Of a stretch of 64,000 nucleotides of DNA, positions 23,112 through 35,400 are shown piece after piece (within the stretch, counting starts at the first letter, position 1; every line of letters begins with the position of its first letter). The notes beneath the pieces are model-generated. The model saw only the letters and a program-made list of their open reading frames with translations. It had not been told where the DNA came from and did not search any database. Location: the NCBI RefSeq assembly GCF_018991925.1, contig NW_024753828.1, positions 244,859-308,858 of the forward strand, in the 5' to 3' direction. Position numbers and translations under genes: made by a program. This stretch comes from Homarus americanus. Lineage: Eukaryota; Arthropoda; Malacostraca; Decapoda; Nephropidae.

Positions 23112-25776
23112 AGAGTCACCGAGTCCCTTTGGACGCACTAATCCTAGACTTGTGTTATATAATCATTTAGATTGAATATACATTTTCTTTGTGCGTCGCC
23201 TGGAATCCACCACAGCCGCAGTGTCATAACACCAGGAGGAGGTCGACCATGGTGTATGCCAAAACTTTCCGTCTATCATGAAATACTTATAGGATCACAG
23301 AATGGACGTTTTTCCCGCACATTTATCGGCCTGGCAGTATCTTCAATATCACTGAGCGAAACTATAATTATTGCATGACATTTGTGAGCAGGCATAATAG
23401 TCGAATTATAAACTATAAAAGTGTGAAGTAAAATAATACCCACATGTAAAGTGCTTGCGCCATCAATAATGACAGAAGTAGGGCAACAGATGTCATACGC
23501 CTGGCAACGGTATCCGATCCAACTTGCAATGTTTACATCTTTCTCACCCTCATCTCCCCTCCTCGCCTCTATTTCCTTATCTCTTATCACCACGACGCAT
23601 CAATGAAAAGAATTGAATAACATTTGTGAAATAATGTTACTGTTGAATACAACAGTGCTCTTGATTGGGAATCCTGGTTTATTGTTGAGCGCCGTGGCTT
23701 GTGACACGTGTTGCCAGGGTCGGCCACGTGTCACTGTTACATTCTGGGACAGAATCATGCGTGTGGCTACCGTCATGTTGAGGCCGTTGTGGACTGGCTC
23801 GTCCAACCACTCTCATCGATTTGCAGCAGCCGTGCTGAGGGAGGTGGAGGGACGAGGGATGTTGAATGGGAGGGGAACTTGGTAACGTTTCCCTTCTTCC
23901 TTCCTGTTGGTGAGCAAGATTTTTTTTTTTTAGTGTTGTATTATGTTTTTCTCTTCAGTGGGTAGAGGATTTAGATATGGGAGGAATTTCATCACTCCTT
24001 TAAAAAGGTAAAACTAAGGCATGATATTGCCACTATATATTATTTAACTAGAAATTTACTATATTGCCAACCCACGCTGAAAACCTTAGAAACTAAACTG
24101 CTGAAGTTGTTATGGTACATATATTTGAATGACTGTTATGAACATAGCCGTTCCTTTCCATTCTCGTTGATCGACGTGTATGGTAGACGCCACTGGCTGC
24201 TTGACTCACGTGACCGTCAACGTTAGTTATGGACGTGCAATTAATCATTCAATCTTTTATTGTCATGCTAAAATTGAGTCCACTTTATTTTCAAACGATA
24301 TTCATATACAAGATTTGTTTACCATTTGATTCCCCCCATTAAAGTGCCAGTGATCATCATGTTACTTAAGACTATCTAGATTTCTTTCATCCTGTTAATT
24401 TGTTTTGGAGGCAAGAGAACATAATTCTAGGATCATGTAAGAGTTAAAGTTGTTTTGATTTATTAAGTTTTTAATTGTTTTCTAGTAACGTAAACAATTA
24501 CTGATATTTTTAGTAATTTTTGTATTTTGCGATAAAGCGGACGATTGTCTGAAGTACGGTTGCCTCAGACAGGATACTGACTCATTCACTCTTTGTGCGC
24601 TTGTTGTCATGTGTTGGGTAGTGTTGCTTGCTTATGTTGTAACCTTTGTTGTGTCAGTCCATCCTTCTAGACGTTAGCCCGACCAAACGTCAGTCTGACC
24701 ATGCGTCTGACAATAACAAATTGCATGCCGTCCACCGTTTGCCCACCCGCGTATCTCTAACAGACCACCAACCTCCAAACATGGCCGGTATATGCCTGAA
24801 AAATTGCTGGAATGTTGGAATCATTGAGTTGATGAGTGAGCTTTATACACAGTTTACACTCCAGAATAATTGTTTAGTTCTAAATTTAGATGTGTTGATG
24901 TAAGAAAACATTTGATATAATCTGAGCTTACGATATGTACATATTGATATCCCACTCGCTATCTAGTATGAACGTCCCCCACACTAATGGCTACCACTTT
25001 GAGGAACCTGCCCAGCAACAACCAATGGCCATGCACTGAAGTTCACTCGTAGGAGCTAGGAGTACTGTTCATGTGCACAGTCAATTTAGTTTTGACATTC
25101 ACACGCCACCTCACTTGGTCACAAAAACCCTATGGCCCGTCTAGGGGGATTGTTTTCTTCACAGCACAACTCTAGTTCATGTTGATATAAACTAGTGCTC
25201 AGAGGCATACTTTTTCTGATAACTTGAGTCTTGTAGGTGTTAACAAGTAAAGCAAATTATGTTGCTCCTCACACCGGTTATATAACACGTTACTTGCTAC
25301 TCACCTTGCTAATATAGTTAAAACCAATGGTAGACTTCGTGAGCGGGGCTGATGATCTTGACCTGGTTCGGGCTCCTCGTGACACCCCTAAAAAACGAGA
25401 GAGAGATGACCTTTAGTCCAATTGTCAAGATATACCAGCCCTGATGCCTCGTTTCTCAGGATTCGACTCTGGATTCAGATTTTCCAATGTTCCGTCTTCA
25501 TTTCTGTACCTTTGTCTTAGCATGAGAGAACGCAGCCAGTTACAGTTGCTGCGGTGTAATTCGATATTGCTTTTAGTCGTCGTCTTTGTTGCCATACTTG
25601 AGTGAGCCAGCTAGAGGCGTTCTCACATCTCCACTTAAGATGAAGATATAAGTATGAGGTTTGGAGATTGCCGCAGCGGGATGTGTCAGGGAGTGTTAGT
25701 GTTACTGAGGTGGTTTGTTACCCTTCATGGACTGTGGTTATTCTTTGTCTCGTGTTATAGTTGTACTAGATTATAG

Positions 25777-25780
<4 letters not shown>
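23112..25780. other. Unassigned DNA, no gene recognised
   Basis: Mixed-composition DNA without repeats of note. Short open frames (for example 23613-23885 plus and 23593-23276 minus) have no recognisable motif and overlap each other on opposite strands. Exons of an unknown gene cannot be ruled out. Confidence 0.45.
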
Positions 25781-25819
<39 letters not shown>

Positions 25820-25850
25820 GCGTGCGCGTGCGTGCGTGCGTGCGTGCGTT
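25781..25850. repeat. (GT)n passing into (GC/GT)n microsatellite
   Basis: GT repeats at 25781-25813 grade into GCGTGTGCGTGCGCGTGCG and then GTGC repeats to 25850. Confidence 0.93.
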
Positions 25851-26424
25851 ATTATAGAAGTCAGAGATAAAAGGACGGGATCATCAGAGTTGCCCAACAC
25901 CTCTACATAACCTCCCTGTCCAGGACGACCCTCACCCGTCTCTGTACGGTGCTGGCGCCAGGGTGTCTGCGGCGTAGTAGTCTTCTCTCTTAAATCATTT
26001 TCCGAGATGTGATGGGTTGTGTGAGGGTGGAACTTGCCAGTCTTACCATTGCCTCCCGTCCGCCTGTATGTTGATGTCTCATTTGCGACGGCTGAGAGTG
26101 ACTACAGTGCTCGCCTCCCTTCCTAAGAGTTGCTGGTTTGCTCCCTTGGCACCCGCGGTACACCCAGCTGTGATTGAGTACTACCTCAGCTATACAGTAT
26201 GAGAAGGGAATGCAGTCAAGAGGAGAATAATAGAGGAAGAAGAGTAGGGAGTGAGGAAGAGCTGGAGGGAATGAGGAGAAAGAGGAGGGAGGGAGGAGAA
26301 AGACGAGGGAAGGAGGGAGTGAGTGAGGAGGGGAAGGACGTGCCAGTGAAGGGATGCCCCCAACAATCATGGAGGCGCAAAGTAAATCGGATCACGTCTG
26401 GCAGGTTTACCTTTGACAGTCATC

Positions 26425-27836
26425 CCCAGCTGCCTCACCGCCCCCTGTACCACCACCTGCCTCACCGCCTCCTGTACCAGCACCTGCCTCACCGCCCCCT
26501 GTACCACCACCCTCCACCGCCCCTGTACCCCAGCTGCCTCACCGCCTCCTGTACCACCAGCTGCCTCCACCGCCCTGTACCACCAGCTGCCTCCACCGCC
26601 CCTGCCTCACCACCCCTGTACCACCTGCCTCACCTCCTCCCACCTCCTGCCTACCAGCTCCCACCGCCTGTACCACCTGCCTACCACTGTACCACCAGCC
26701 TCACCGCCTCACCACCACCGCCCCCTGTACCAGCACCTGCCTCACCCCCTGTACCACCAGCTGCCTCACCGCCTTCTGTACCACCTGCCTCACCGCCTCC
26801 TGTACCACCACCTGCCTCACCGCCTCCTGTACCCACCTGCCTCACCGCCTTCTGTACCACCTGCCTCACCGCCTCCTGGCCACCACCTGCCTCACCACCT
26901 TCCTGTACCACACCTGCCTGTACCACCTACCTCACACCGCCTTCTGTACCACCACCTGCCTCCCACCGCCTCCTGTACCACCACCTGCCTCACCGCCTCC
27001 TGTACCAGCCTCCACCGCCTTCTGTACCACCACCTGCCTCCACCGCCTACCACCACCTGCCTCACCGCCTCCTGTACACCCTGCCTCCTGCACCACCACC
27101 TGTCCACCGCCCCTGTATCATCAGCTGCCTCCACCAGCTGCCTCACCGTGTGGCTGCCTCCACCGCCCCCTGTACCAGCTGCCTCACCGCCCCCTGTGCC
27201 ACCACCGCCTCACCGCCTGTACCACACCTGCCTCACCGCCTCCCACCACCTGCCTCACCGCCCCTGTACATCAGCCAGCCTGCCTGCCTCCACCGCGCCA
27301 CCACCGCCTGTACCACCAGCTGCCTCACCGCCCCTGTACCATCAGCCTGCCTGCCACCGCCCCCCTGTACCACCACCTGCCTCACCGCCCCCTGTACCAC
27401 CAGCTGCCCACTGCCCCTACCACCGCCCCTCCACCACCTGTCCACCGCTCCTGTACCAGCTGCACCAGCTGCCTCACCGCCTCCTGTACCAGCTGCCTCA
27501 CCGCCCCTGTACCACCACCTGCCTCACCGCCTCCTGTACCACCAGCTGCCTCCTGCCCCTGTACCACCACTGCACCTCCTGCCACCGCCTCCTGTACCAC
27601 CACCTGCCTCCACCGCCCCCTGCCAGCACCTCCCCTGCCCCCTGTACCACCAGCTGCCTCACCGCTGTACCTGCCCACTGCCTCCCTGTACCATCAGCTG
27701 CCTCACCGCCCCCTGTACCACCAGCTGCGTCACCGCCCCCTGTACCATCAGCTGCCTCACCGCCCCCTGTACCACCAGCTGCGTCACCGCCCCCTGTACC
27801 ATCAGCTGCCTCACCGCCCCCTGTACCACCAGCTGC
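26425..27836. repeat. 27-base minisatellite coding proline-rich repeats, about 50 copies
   Basis: The unit CTGTACCACCACCTGCCTCA plus CCGCCTC varies by indels and by CCACC, CCAGC and CCATC. At 27680-27836 a cleaner 54-base two-unit period appears (alternating ATCAGCTGCC and ACCAGCTGCG). A plus-strand frame stays open from 26199 to 27908 (569 codons), giving PPVPPAASP-type repeats, and a second plus frame is open too. The indels change frame without creating stops, so openness is not evidence of coding. I call it a minisatellite; a real proline-rich product is possible but unsupported. Confidence 0.85.
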
Positions 27837-29011
27837 TGTGTCAGGCTTCCCACCTTATATATAAGAACGATTATTGTCGGTATCAGTTTCCATCTTGTTA
27901 AGAAATAAGAGTGACTGTATCGTTATCTTGTTGATTAATTGTCTTAAAACCTCTTCTACTATTAATTAAATCCTCCTTAAATCTTTTCTGTGATTAATTA
28001 AATCTTCCCCAAATTATATGAATCATCCATAAACCTCTACAGTAATTAATTGAATCTCCTTAAAACCTCTTCTGTAATTATATGAATCCTCTTGAAGCCT
28101 CTGTCTTAAACTCCCAATTATATTCTCTCTAAAGGCAAAGTTATGTGAATGGCCTTATGCCTTATACACAGACATGTTACCCCCAGACTCGTATTAGGAG
28201 TTAGGTTCGATGGGCGTCAATTTGTAAACTTTTGGTGCCTAGTTGTTACATTCGAGTGAGGAGGAATTACGAGCCTAGGCACTTTATTTTTTTTAGTGCG
28301 AGGTGTTTTGTGGTGGTGGTAGTGTTATGTTGTTTTGGTATGGTGATGGTGGTAGTGGTTGGTGATAGTATAATGGTGGTAGTGGTTGGTGATAGCGGTG
28401 GTTGTGTTATGAGGATGGTATGGTCACTATGGTGGCACGGTAGTGGTGTGGTGGTGGTTTATTGTTGTTATGGTGATTGCTATAGTGGCGGTGGAGTTGT
28501 GATGATGGTATAATGTTGGTATGATGATTTATATGATGGTAGTGTTATTTATGGCAATGGTGATTGTGGTGTTATAGTGATGGTAGTGGTGCACTGGAAC
28601 TATAAGTTATGGTGGGTGGTTGATCGGACATGACAACTCAAGTCAGTCACCCCTTGAAACCCAGGTCATTCACTCCTTGAAACCCAGGTCACTCCTTGTA
28701 GCCCAGGTCATTTCGTGTAGCACCAGGTCACTCACCCCTTGTAACCCAGGTCACTCACTCCTTGAAACCCAGGTCACTCACCCCGCTCCCATGACCTAAA
28801 TTCTTCAGGTCGTGACTGGCTCATTCAAATTGATGGGGGTCAATGGCACAGCCGACACCATTATTCGCACCTGGAAATAAAGCGCCAGTGTAGGCAGAAT
28901 GCGAGCGAACATTCGCCTGTTTTCCATAAACATGTTGGTGTGTATTAAAAATGGATGTGTTCAGGGCCACGATGGTTGCTGTGTCATCACACAGACATAC
29001 ACACACACACT
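27837..29011. other. Non-coding stretch with low-complexity repeats
   Basis: Contains short repeats of TTAATTAAATC..CCT type at 27940-28080, a GGTGGTAGTGGTTGGTGATAG-like GT-rich zone at 28300-28600, and seven imperfect copies of CCCAGGTCACTCACCCCTTG at 28640-28785. No gene recognised. Confidence 0.6.
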
Positions 29012-29101
29012 GCTGATAGAGAGTGGTAGTAACTCTCGACAGGAGCTGCCATGCACAGGCCAACCGGCCTATTGCAGACTCCTTATTTTCTTATGTTCTT
29101 G
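29012..29101 (+). mobile_element. CR1 family 1 tail fragment (90 bases)
   Basis: From TGATAGAGAGTGGTAGTAAC through CAACCGGCCTATTGCAGACT to CTTATGTTCTT this matches the 3' UTR and tail of the copy at 62.6-62.7 kb. Only the last about 90 bases are present. Confidence 0.9.
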
Positions 29102-29449
29102 TCTCCAATCTCCTAAAACAGAAGAACAAAAACAAACAAGTAGATGGTTTATCAATCTTATATCAATGTATTATTATGGTGCAGCGACTATAAGATCTTT
29201 AAGCGTGTCCATCAAGAATTAAAGGCTGTGATTAATACACCTCTTATCAGCCGTGTACCCGTCAGCTGGCTTATAGCGTAACTTAACTCACAGTTTTATG
29301 ACGAAGAGAGAGATAATGGGAGACCTTACTAGTACTATCAACATGTACTGTACAGAACCCCCATAACCCAACCGGTTCACGAATACAGTATATAGACAAA
29401 AGAAGGAAAATAGGTAATATGTCTGTAAATTGTGGAGAATATTAGTTAC

Positions 29450-29835
29450 CTGTTACCGCCTCTAACGCTGTGCGACACAAAGGGCCTCCACATACTCGCG
29501 CCAGCCATTTCCATCTTGAGCACTTTCCTTGGTTGTATTTAACTCGTCCTCCGTCTCCCTTCTTATAGTTGGGATCCATGTAGGCCTTGGTCTTCCTCTT
29601 CTTCTCGTTCCGTGCACTCTCCACTCGATCGCCTATCTCAATACTCTATCCTGACGCACACGCAGAACGTGTCCTAGCCACCTCCATCTATTCTTCACCA
29701 GCCATTCATCGATATAGGGAACATTTGTGACTTCTCTTATCGTCTAGTTTCTAATACGATCACGCCATCTCATGTTCAAGATTCTTCTCAATGCCTTATT
29801 ATGACACTTTATCCAAAAGATTCCGAACCTTCGAG
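29450..29835 (-). pseudogene. RTE-like LINE reverse transcriptase, C-terminal relic
   Basis: The minus strand reads NKALRRILNMRWRDRIRN, a stop, TIREVTNVPYIDEWLV, then NRWRWLGHVLRV, a stop, EWRVHGTRRRGRPRPTW and NGWREYVEALC. This is the characteristic tail (RWxWLGHVLR, RRRGRPxxTW) of many endonuclease/reverse transcriptase LINE proteins, often RTE-like. Two in-frame stops and no upstream catalytic domain mark it as a fragment. The clade is inferred from the motif only. Confidence 0.8.
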
Positions 29836-29900
29836 AATAAGGGGAATATTAGTAATAAACTATAATTACTCTAGCCAGTTTGAAATGTTTAGTGTGAGGT

Positions 29901-29901
29901 T

Positions 29902-29942
<41 letters not shown>

Positions 29943-29999
29943 TGTCGCAGTAGTAGTAGTAGTAGTAGTAGTCGCAGTAGTAGTAGTAGTCGCAGTCGT
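29901..29999. repeat. (TAG)n trinucleotide repeat
   Basis: TAG/AGT repeats with TCG interruptions (GTCGCAG) at three places. Confidence 0.93.
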
Positions 30000-30629
30000 A
30001 ATATAACCCTAAACCAGGCATCATGTCATAAACCCTAATTAGTTTACAAATATCCGGACCAAAAAAGTGGGAGGGAATGTTTACCTGTCTCACGCGGGGG
30101 TACACATCACACCCACTGTTCCTGGCGTGGAAGGTCTGAATGTGTGGTCCGATGTCTTTATCTCTCGTACTTTAATGTAAATAGTGGAAATAAAGGGCCT
30201 GAGGTTGAGTACACAGGTGGTGGTGAGTGTAACCTGTAGCTGGTGTGTAGGGACAGGTGTGTACTATGTGTGTAGAGGAGCAGGGTGGTGAGGGTGGGAT
30301 GTAAATGGCTCGGGTAGAAGGGAGGCAGGTAGGTGTGGTAGACGTCAGTATAATCACGACAGGTAACAGCGGGAGGATGTCAGTCAAGAGTAATGATCAT
30401 TCAGGTTATTGATTCGTCTCCTACTCGTCTTCCTCTCCAGTATATGCACATCGTTTATTCGCCGCAGCTCTCATCGGTGGAGTTAACATCTCTCCCGGAC
30501 GGGTTTTTCCTTGTCCATAGAGGCTCATGTTTTTAGATCGGTTATATCATGATGTTGTCTGAAATAGAAAAGTCTCTCTCCCAGTAACGTGGCCTTTAGG
30601 GAGGAGCGCCATCTTGGTAAAGGGCACGG
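30000..30629. other. Non-coding stretch
   Basis: No gene or notable repeat recognised. Confidence 0.45.
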
Positions 30630-31013
30630 AGTTGGCTGCCTCGCTTAGTGTGCCGTGACTATATTGGCTGGCTGCCTCGCATAGTGTGTCGTGGCTGTGT
30701 TGGCTGGCTGCCTCGCATAGTGTGTCGTGGCTGTGTTGGCTGGCTGCCTCGCATAGTGTGTCGTGGCTGTGTTGGCTGGCTGCCTCGCATATGTGTCGTG
30801 GCTGTGTTGGCTGGCTGCCTCGCATAGTGTGTGGCTGTGTGGCTGGCTGCCTCGCATAGTGTGTGTCGTGGCTGTGTTGGCTGGCTGCCTCGCATAGTGT
30901 GTGTCGTGGCTGTGTTGGCTGGCTGCCTCGCATAGTGTGTCGTGGCTGTGTTGGCTGGCTGCCTCGCTTAGTGTGTCGTGGCTGTGTTGGCTGGCTGGCT
31001 GCCTCGCTTAGTG
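30630..31013. repeat. 36-base minisatellite, about 10 copies
   Basis: The unit GGCTGGCTGCCTCGCATAGT plus GTGTCGTGGCTGTGTT repeats with small indels; outer copies have CGCTTAGT instead of CGCATAGT at both ends. Being a multiple of three, intact units keep frames open on the minus strand (QPTQPRHTMRGS). Not considered a gene. Confidence 0.93.
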
Positions 31014-31977
31014 TTTTGTGATTGTCTCCTACATGTCCTTTAGATACTTACAGGAAAATAAATAATAATAATTCCTAATTGAAGTAATGAGACCAGGTAA
31101 CTACAGGGAAAGTTAGACAGAAGGAGAGGAAGGGAAGGAAGGAGGTAGGGAAGGAGGGTACACAACACGGTGGGGGGAGGGAGAAATAAATCCTTGTTTC
31201 TCAGGTGGTCAGTAAACCCTCACTATTTTTACGCCCAACTTAAGTCTTACCTTGTTACAGCCGAGCGACCCAACAAGGGCCTGTCTGTACCTGTATATTA
31301 ACTTGTAGGTGTCTTCTGGCTCCACCACACCCGGCAATGGCTACATACCTAGTTATTGCGTCATACCTGTCTCTATCTCTACAGTCTTGAATATTTCTTT
31401 CTTTTTTCTTGCGTTTAGGTCCAACTTTACGTTGTCTTGACCTAGAGTCGTCCATCCGTATAGATCATTCATGAAACGGTGGATATATTATTAAATCACT
31501 TGAAATATTACTGTACCGTCTGGCGTTACTTTATTAATGCTTTATATAAAAAAAATAGTTGATAACAGGTGAAAATCTGGAAGGTAAAGGCGAGGAGAAA
31601 ACGAGGGAAGACAAAAATAAACAACATTAGTGACAGCCATACCGTCACAACACAGCACCTGGCCGGGTTATCGTGCATCCTACATCACGATAATCAATCT
31701 CATATGTCAATAATGTTTACTCTGCAAGTTTCGTGTCCCCCACTCTCTCTCCCTCTCACGTATTTATCTATCTATTTATAGTTGTAAAAGTAGCATGAGG
31801 AGGCCTCCACAACACGAGCCACACGCAAAGTGTCTCGGCCGACACTGGTCTGTAGGAACTTGACCTAGATTCACGCCACAATCTTGGAGAGGTTTTCCCG
31901 CCAAACAGAAGATTTATGGATACGTCGTAGAGACAGACAGACGCGTTGGATTCGTTTTGTGGCTCTGTATTGTGTCT
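31014..31977. other. Non-coding stretch
   Basis: Contains a GGAA-rich purine run at 31110-31190; otherwise nothing recognised. Confidence 0.45.
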
Positions 31978-32090
31978 GGGAGTGCTGATGTGAACGGTGT
32001 ATGGGAGTGCTGATGTGAACGGTGTATGGGAGTGCTGATGTGAACGGTGTATGGGAGTGCTGATGTGAACGGTGTATGGGAGTGCTGATC
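31978..32090. repeat. 25-base tandem repeat, 4.5 copies
   Basis: Perfect copies of GGGAGTGCTGATGTGAACGG plus TGTAT, the last copy incomplete. Confidence 0.95.
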
Positions 32091-32469
32091 ATTTCTCCTT
32101 CAGATGGTGTGAAAAATTCTACCATTTTAAACCTTTTCACAATGGCGTCCACAATAATGCTAAAATTGTCCCCAAATAATTTTAAATTATCTCTAAATAA
32201 TGTGAAAATTGTCGTGATAATTTACCGTAACTCAGGCAGGAAGAAACAACGAACTAAGACATTTCAGTGTCTGTGAACTCCAGCCTGGCTTTATGTGACG
32301 TCACGCTTGTAAGACATTCTTGGCAAGGTGTCAGAACTGGAGGTTGGCAAGACGCCTCTCAAGTAGTTACTCCCAAAATCGTGTATATTTAACCTAATCT
32401 CTCTGATGTAATACCTTTTTGCTGCTTACGTTAGTGTTTGGGTTAAGTTTGGCTGGGCATGGCATTGCT

Positions 32470-35400
32470 TGACGTCTTGCAACCATACCCGACCATACCC
32501 AACTATGACGTCATATAACCAAACCTTACCATAGCGTCCTACAACCATACCCAACCATAGCGTCTTATTGCCATACCCAACCATACTCTCCTACAACCAT
32601 GCCCTACCATAGCCTCCTACAACCATGCCCTACCATAGCCCCCTACAACCATACCCAACCATAGCGTCTTACAGCCATACCCAACCATAGCGTCTTACAG
32701 CCATACCCAACCATAGCGTCTTACAGCCATACCCAACCATAGCGTCTTACAGCCATACCCAACAATAGCGTCTTACAGCTATATCTTTCAACCATAGCGT
32801 CTTACAACCATACTCCAACCATAGCGTCTTTTACAGCCATACCCAACCATAGCGTCTTTTACAACCATATAATCTTAACTATAGCGTCTTATAGGCCAGC
32901 TACCCAACCTGTAGCGTCTTATAGCCATACCTAACCGTAGCGTCTTACAACTATACCCAACTTCATAGTTGTCTTGCCAACTATAATCTTTTCAACCATA
33001 GCGTTCCTTACAGCCATACCCAACCATAGCGTCTACAACCATACCCAATTATAGCGTCTTATAGCCATACCCAACCATAGTGTCTTACAACCATACCCAA
33101 CCAGTCTTACAGCCATACCCAACCATATGTCTTTTACAACTATACCTTAACCATAGCGTCTTACAACCATATCTAACCATAGCGTCTTTACAGCCATACC
33201 CAACCATAGCTGTCTTACAACCATACCCAACCATAGCGTCTTACAACCATTACTCCAACCATAGCGTCTTACAACCATACCCAACCATAGCGTCTTTACA
33301 ACCATACCCAACCATAAAGGTCTACAACCATACCTAACCATAGTCTTTTACAACTATACCCAACCATAAAGGTCTTACAAAAAACCATACCCAACCATAG
33401 CGTCTTACAGCCATACCCAACCATAGTTGCCTGCCAACCATACCCAACCATAGCGTCTACAGCCATACTCCAACTATAGCGTCTTTACAACCATACTCCA
33501 ACCATATGTCTTACAACCATACCCAACCATAGCGTCTTATTAAACCATACTTCCAACCATAGCGTCTTACAACCATAAGGCCCAACCATAAAGGCGTCTT
33601 ACAGCCATACCCAACCATAGCGTCTTTACAGCCATACCTAACCATATGTCTTTACAGCCATGCAGCCTTTCAACCATAAGCGTCTTTTTGCCAACCATAC
33701 CTGTCTAACCATAGTGTCTTACAGCCATACCCAACCATAGCGTCTACAGCCATATATACACAACCATAGCGGTTCCTTTACAGCCATACCCAACCATAGC
33801 GTGTGTTACAACCATACACAACCATAGCGTCTTACAACTATACTCCAACCATAGCGTCTTACAACCATACACAACCATAGCGTCTTACAGCCATACCCAA
33901 CCATAAAGGTCTACAACCATACCCAACCATAGCGTCTTACAACCATACTCCAACCATAGCGTCTTACAGCTATACCCAACCATAGCGGCTCCATAACTAT
34001 ACACACAACCATAGCGGCCCCGCAAACCATACCCAACCATAGCGTCTTGCCAACCATACTCCAACCATAGCGTCTTACAAATCCATACCCAACCATAGCG
34101 TCTTACAACCATACCCAACCATAGCGTCTCTTAAGCAACTATACCCAAACCATAGCAGTTCTCTCTGCATAACCATGCTACCTAAATCCATAGCGTCTTA
34201 CAACCATACCTCAACCTCTCATAGCGTCTTTACAACTATAATATTACCAACCATAGCGTCTTTACAGCCATATACCCAACCATAGCGTCTTGCCAGCCAT
34301 ACACAACCATAGCGTCTTACGCAACCATACACACAACCATAAAGCGGGGCGTCTTACAACTATACCTTAACCATAAGGTTCTACAGCCATACACACAACC
34401 ATATGTCTTACAACCATACACAACCATAGCGTCTTACAGCCATACCCAACCATAGCGTCTACAACCATATACCCAACCATAGTCTTTTACAACTATACAC
34501 AACCATAGTCTTACAACCATACCCAACCATAGCGTCTTACAACTATACACACAACCATAGCGTCTTACAGCCATACTCCAACCATAGCTCCTTACAACCA
34601 TACTTCCAACCATAGCGTCTACAGCCATACCCAACCATAGTGTCTTACAACCATACCCAACCATAGCGTCTTTTACAGCCATACCCAACCATAGCGTCTT
34701 ACAACCATACCCAACCATAGCGCCTACAACCATACTCCAACCATAGTTCTACAGCCATACCCAACCATAGCGTTCCTTACAAACTGGAGGGCCCAACCAT
34801 AGCTGCCTTCCTACAGCCATACCTTAACCATAGCGTCTTACAACCATATCTTAACCATAGCGTCTTTACAGCCATACCCAACCATAGCGTCTTACAACCA
34901 TACCAACTATAAGGCTCCATACAAATCCATACCCAACCATATGTCTTACAACTATACCTAACCATAGCGTCTTACAGCCATATACCCCAACCATAGCGTT
35001 CATACAACCATACTCCAACCATAAGGTTCTTACAACCATACACAACCATAGCGTCTTTACAGCCATACCCAACCATAGCGTCTTTACAAATCCATACCCA
35101 ACCATAGCGTCTTACAACCATACCTTAACCATAGCGTCTTACAACCATACCCAACCATAGCGGCTCCACAACCATATACCTAACCATAGCGTCTACAGCC
35201 ATACCCAACCATAATGTCTACAACCATACTCCAACCATAGCGTCTACATCTATACCCAAAATCTCTGGCAGCGTCTTACAACCATACCCAACCATAGCGT
35301 CTTACGTGCCAGCGCTACCCAACCAAGTATGTCTTTTACAACCATGTACCCAACCATAGCGTCTTGCATAAACCATACCCAACCATAGCGTCTTTTACAA

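Noticed and set aside
23276..23965. Overlapping 85-105 codon frames as a possible gene
   Set aside because: Frames on both strands have similar lengths, none has a recognisable domain, and no splice pattern was evident.
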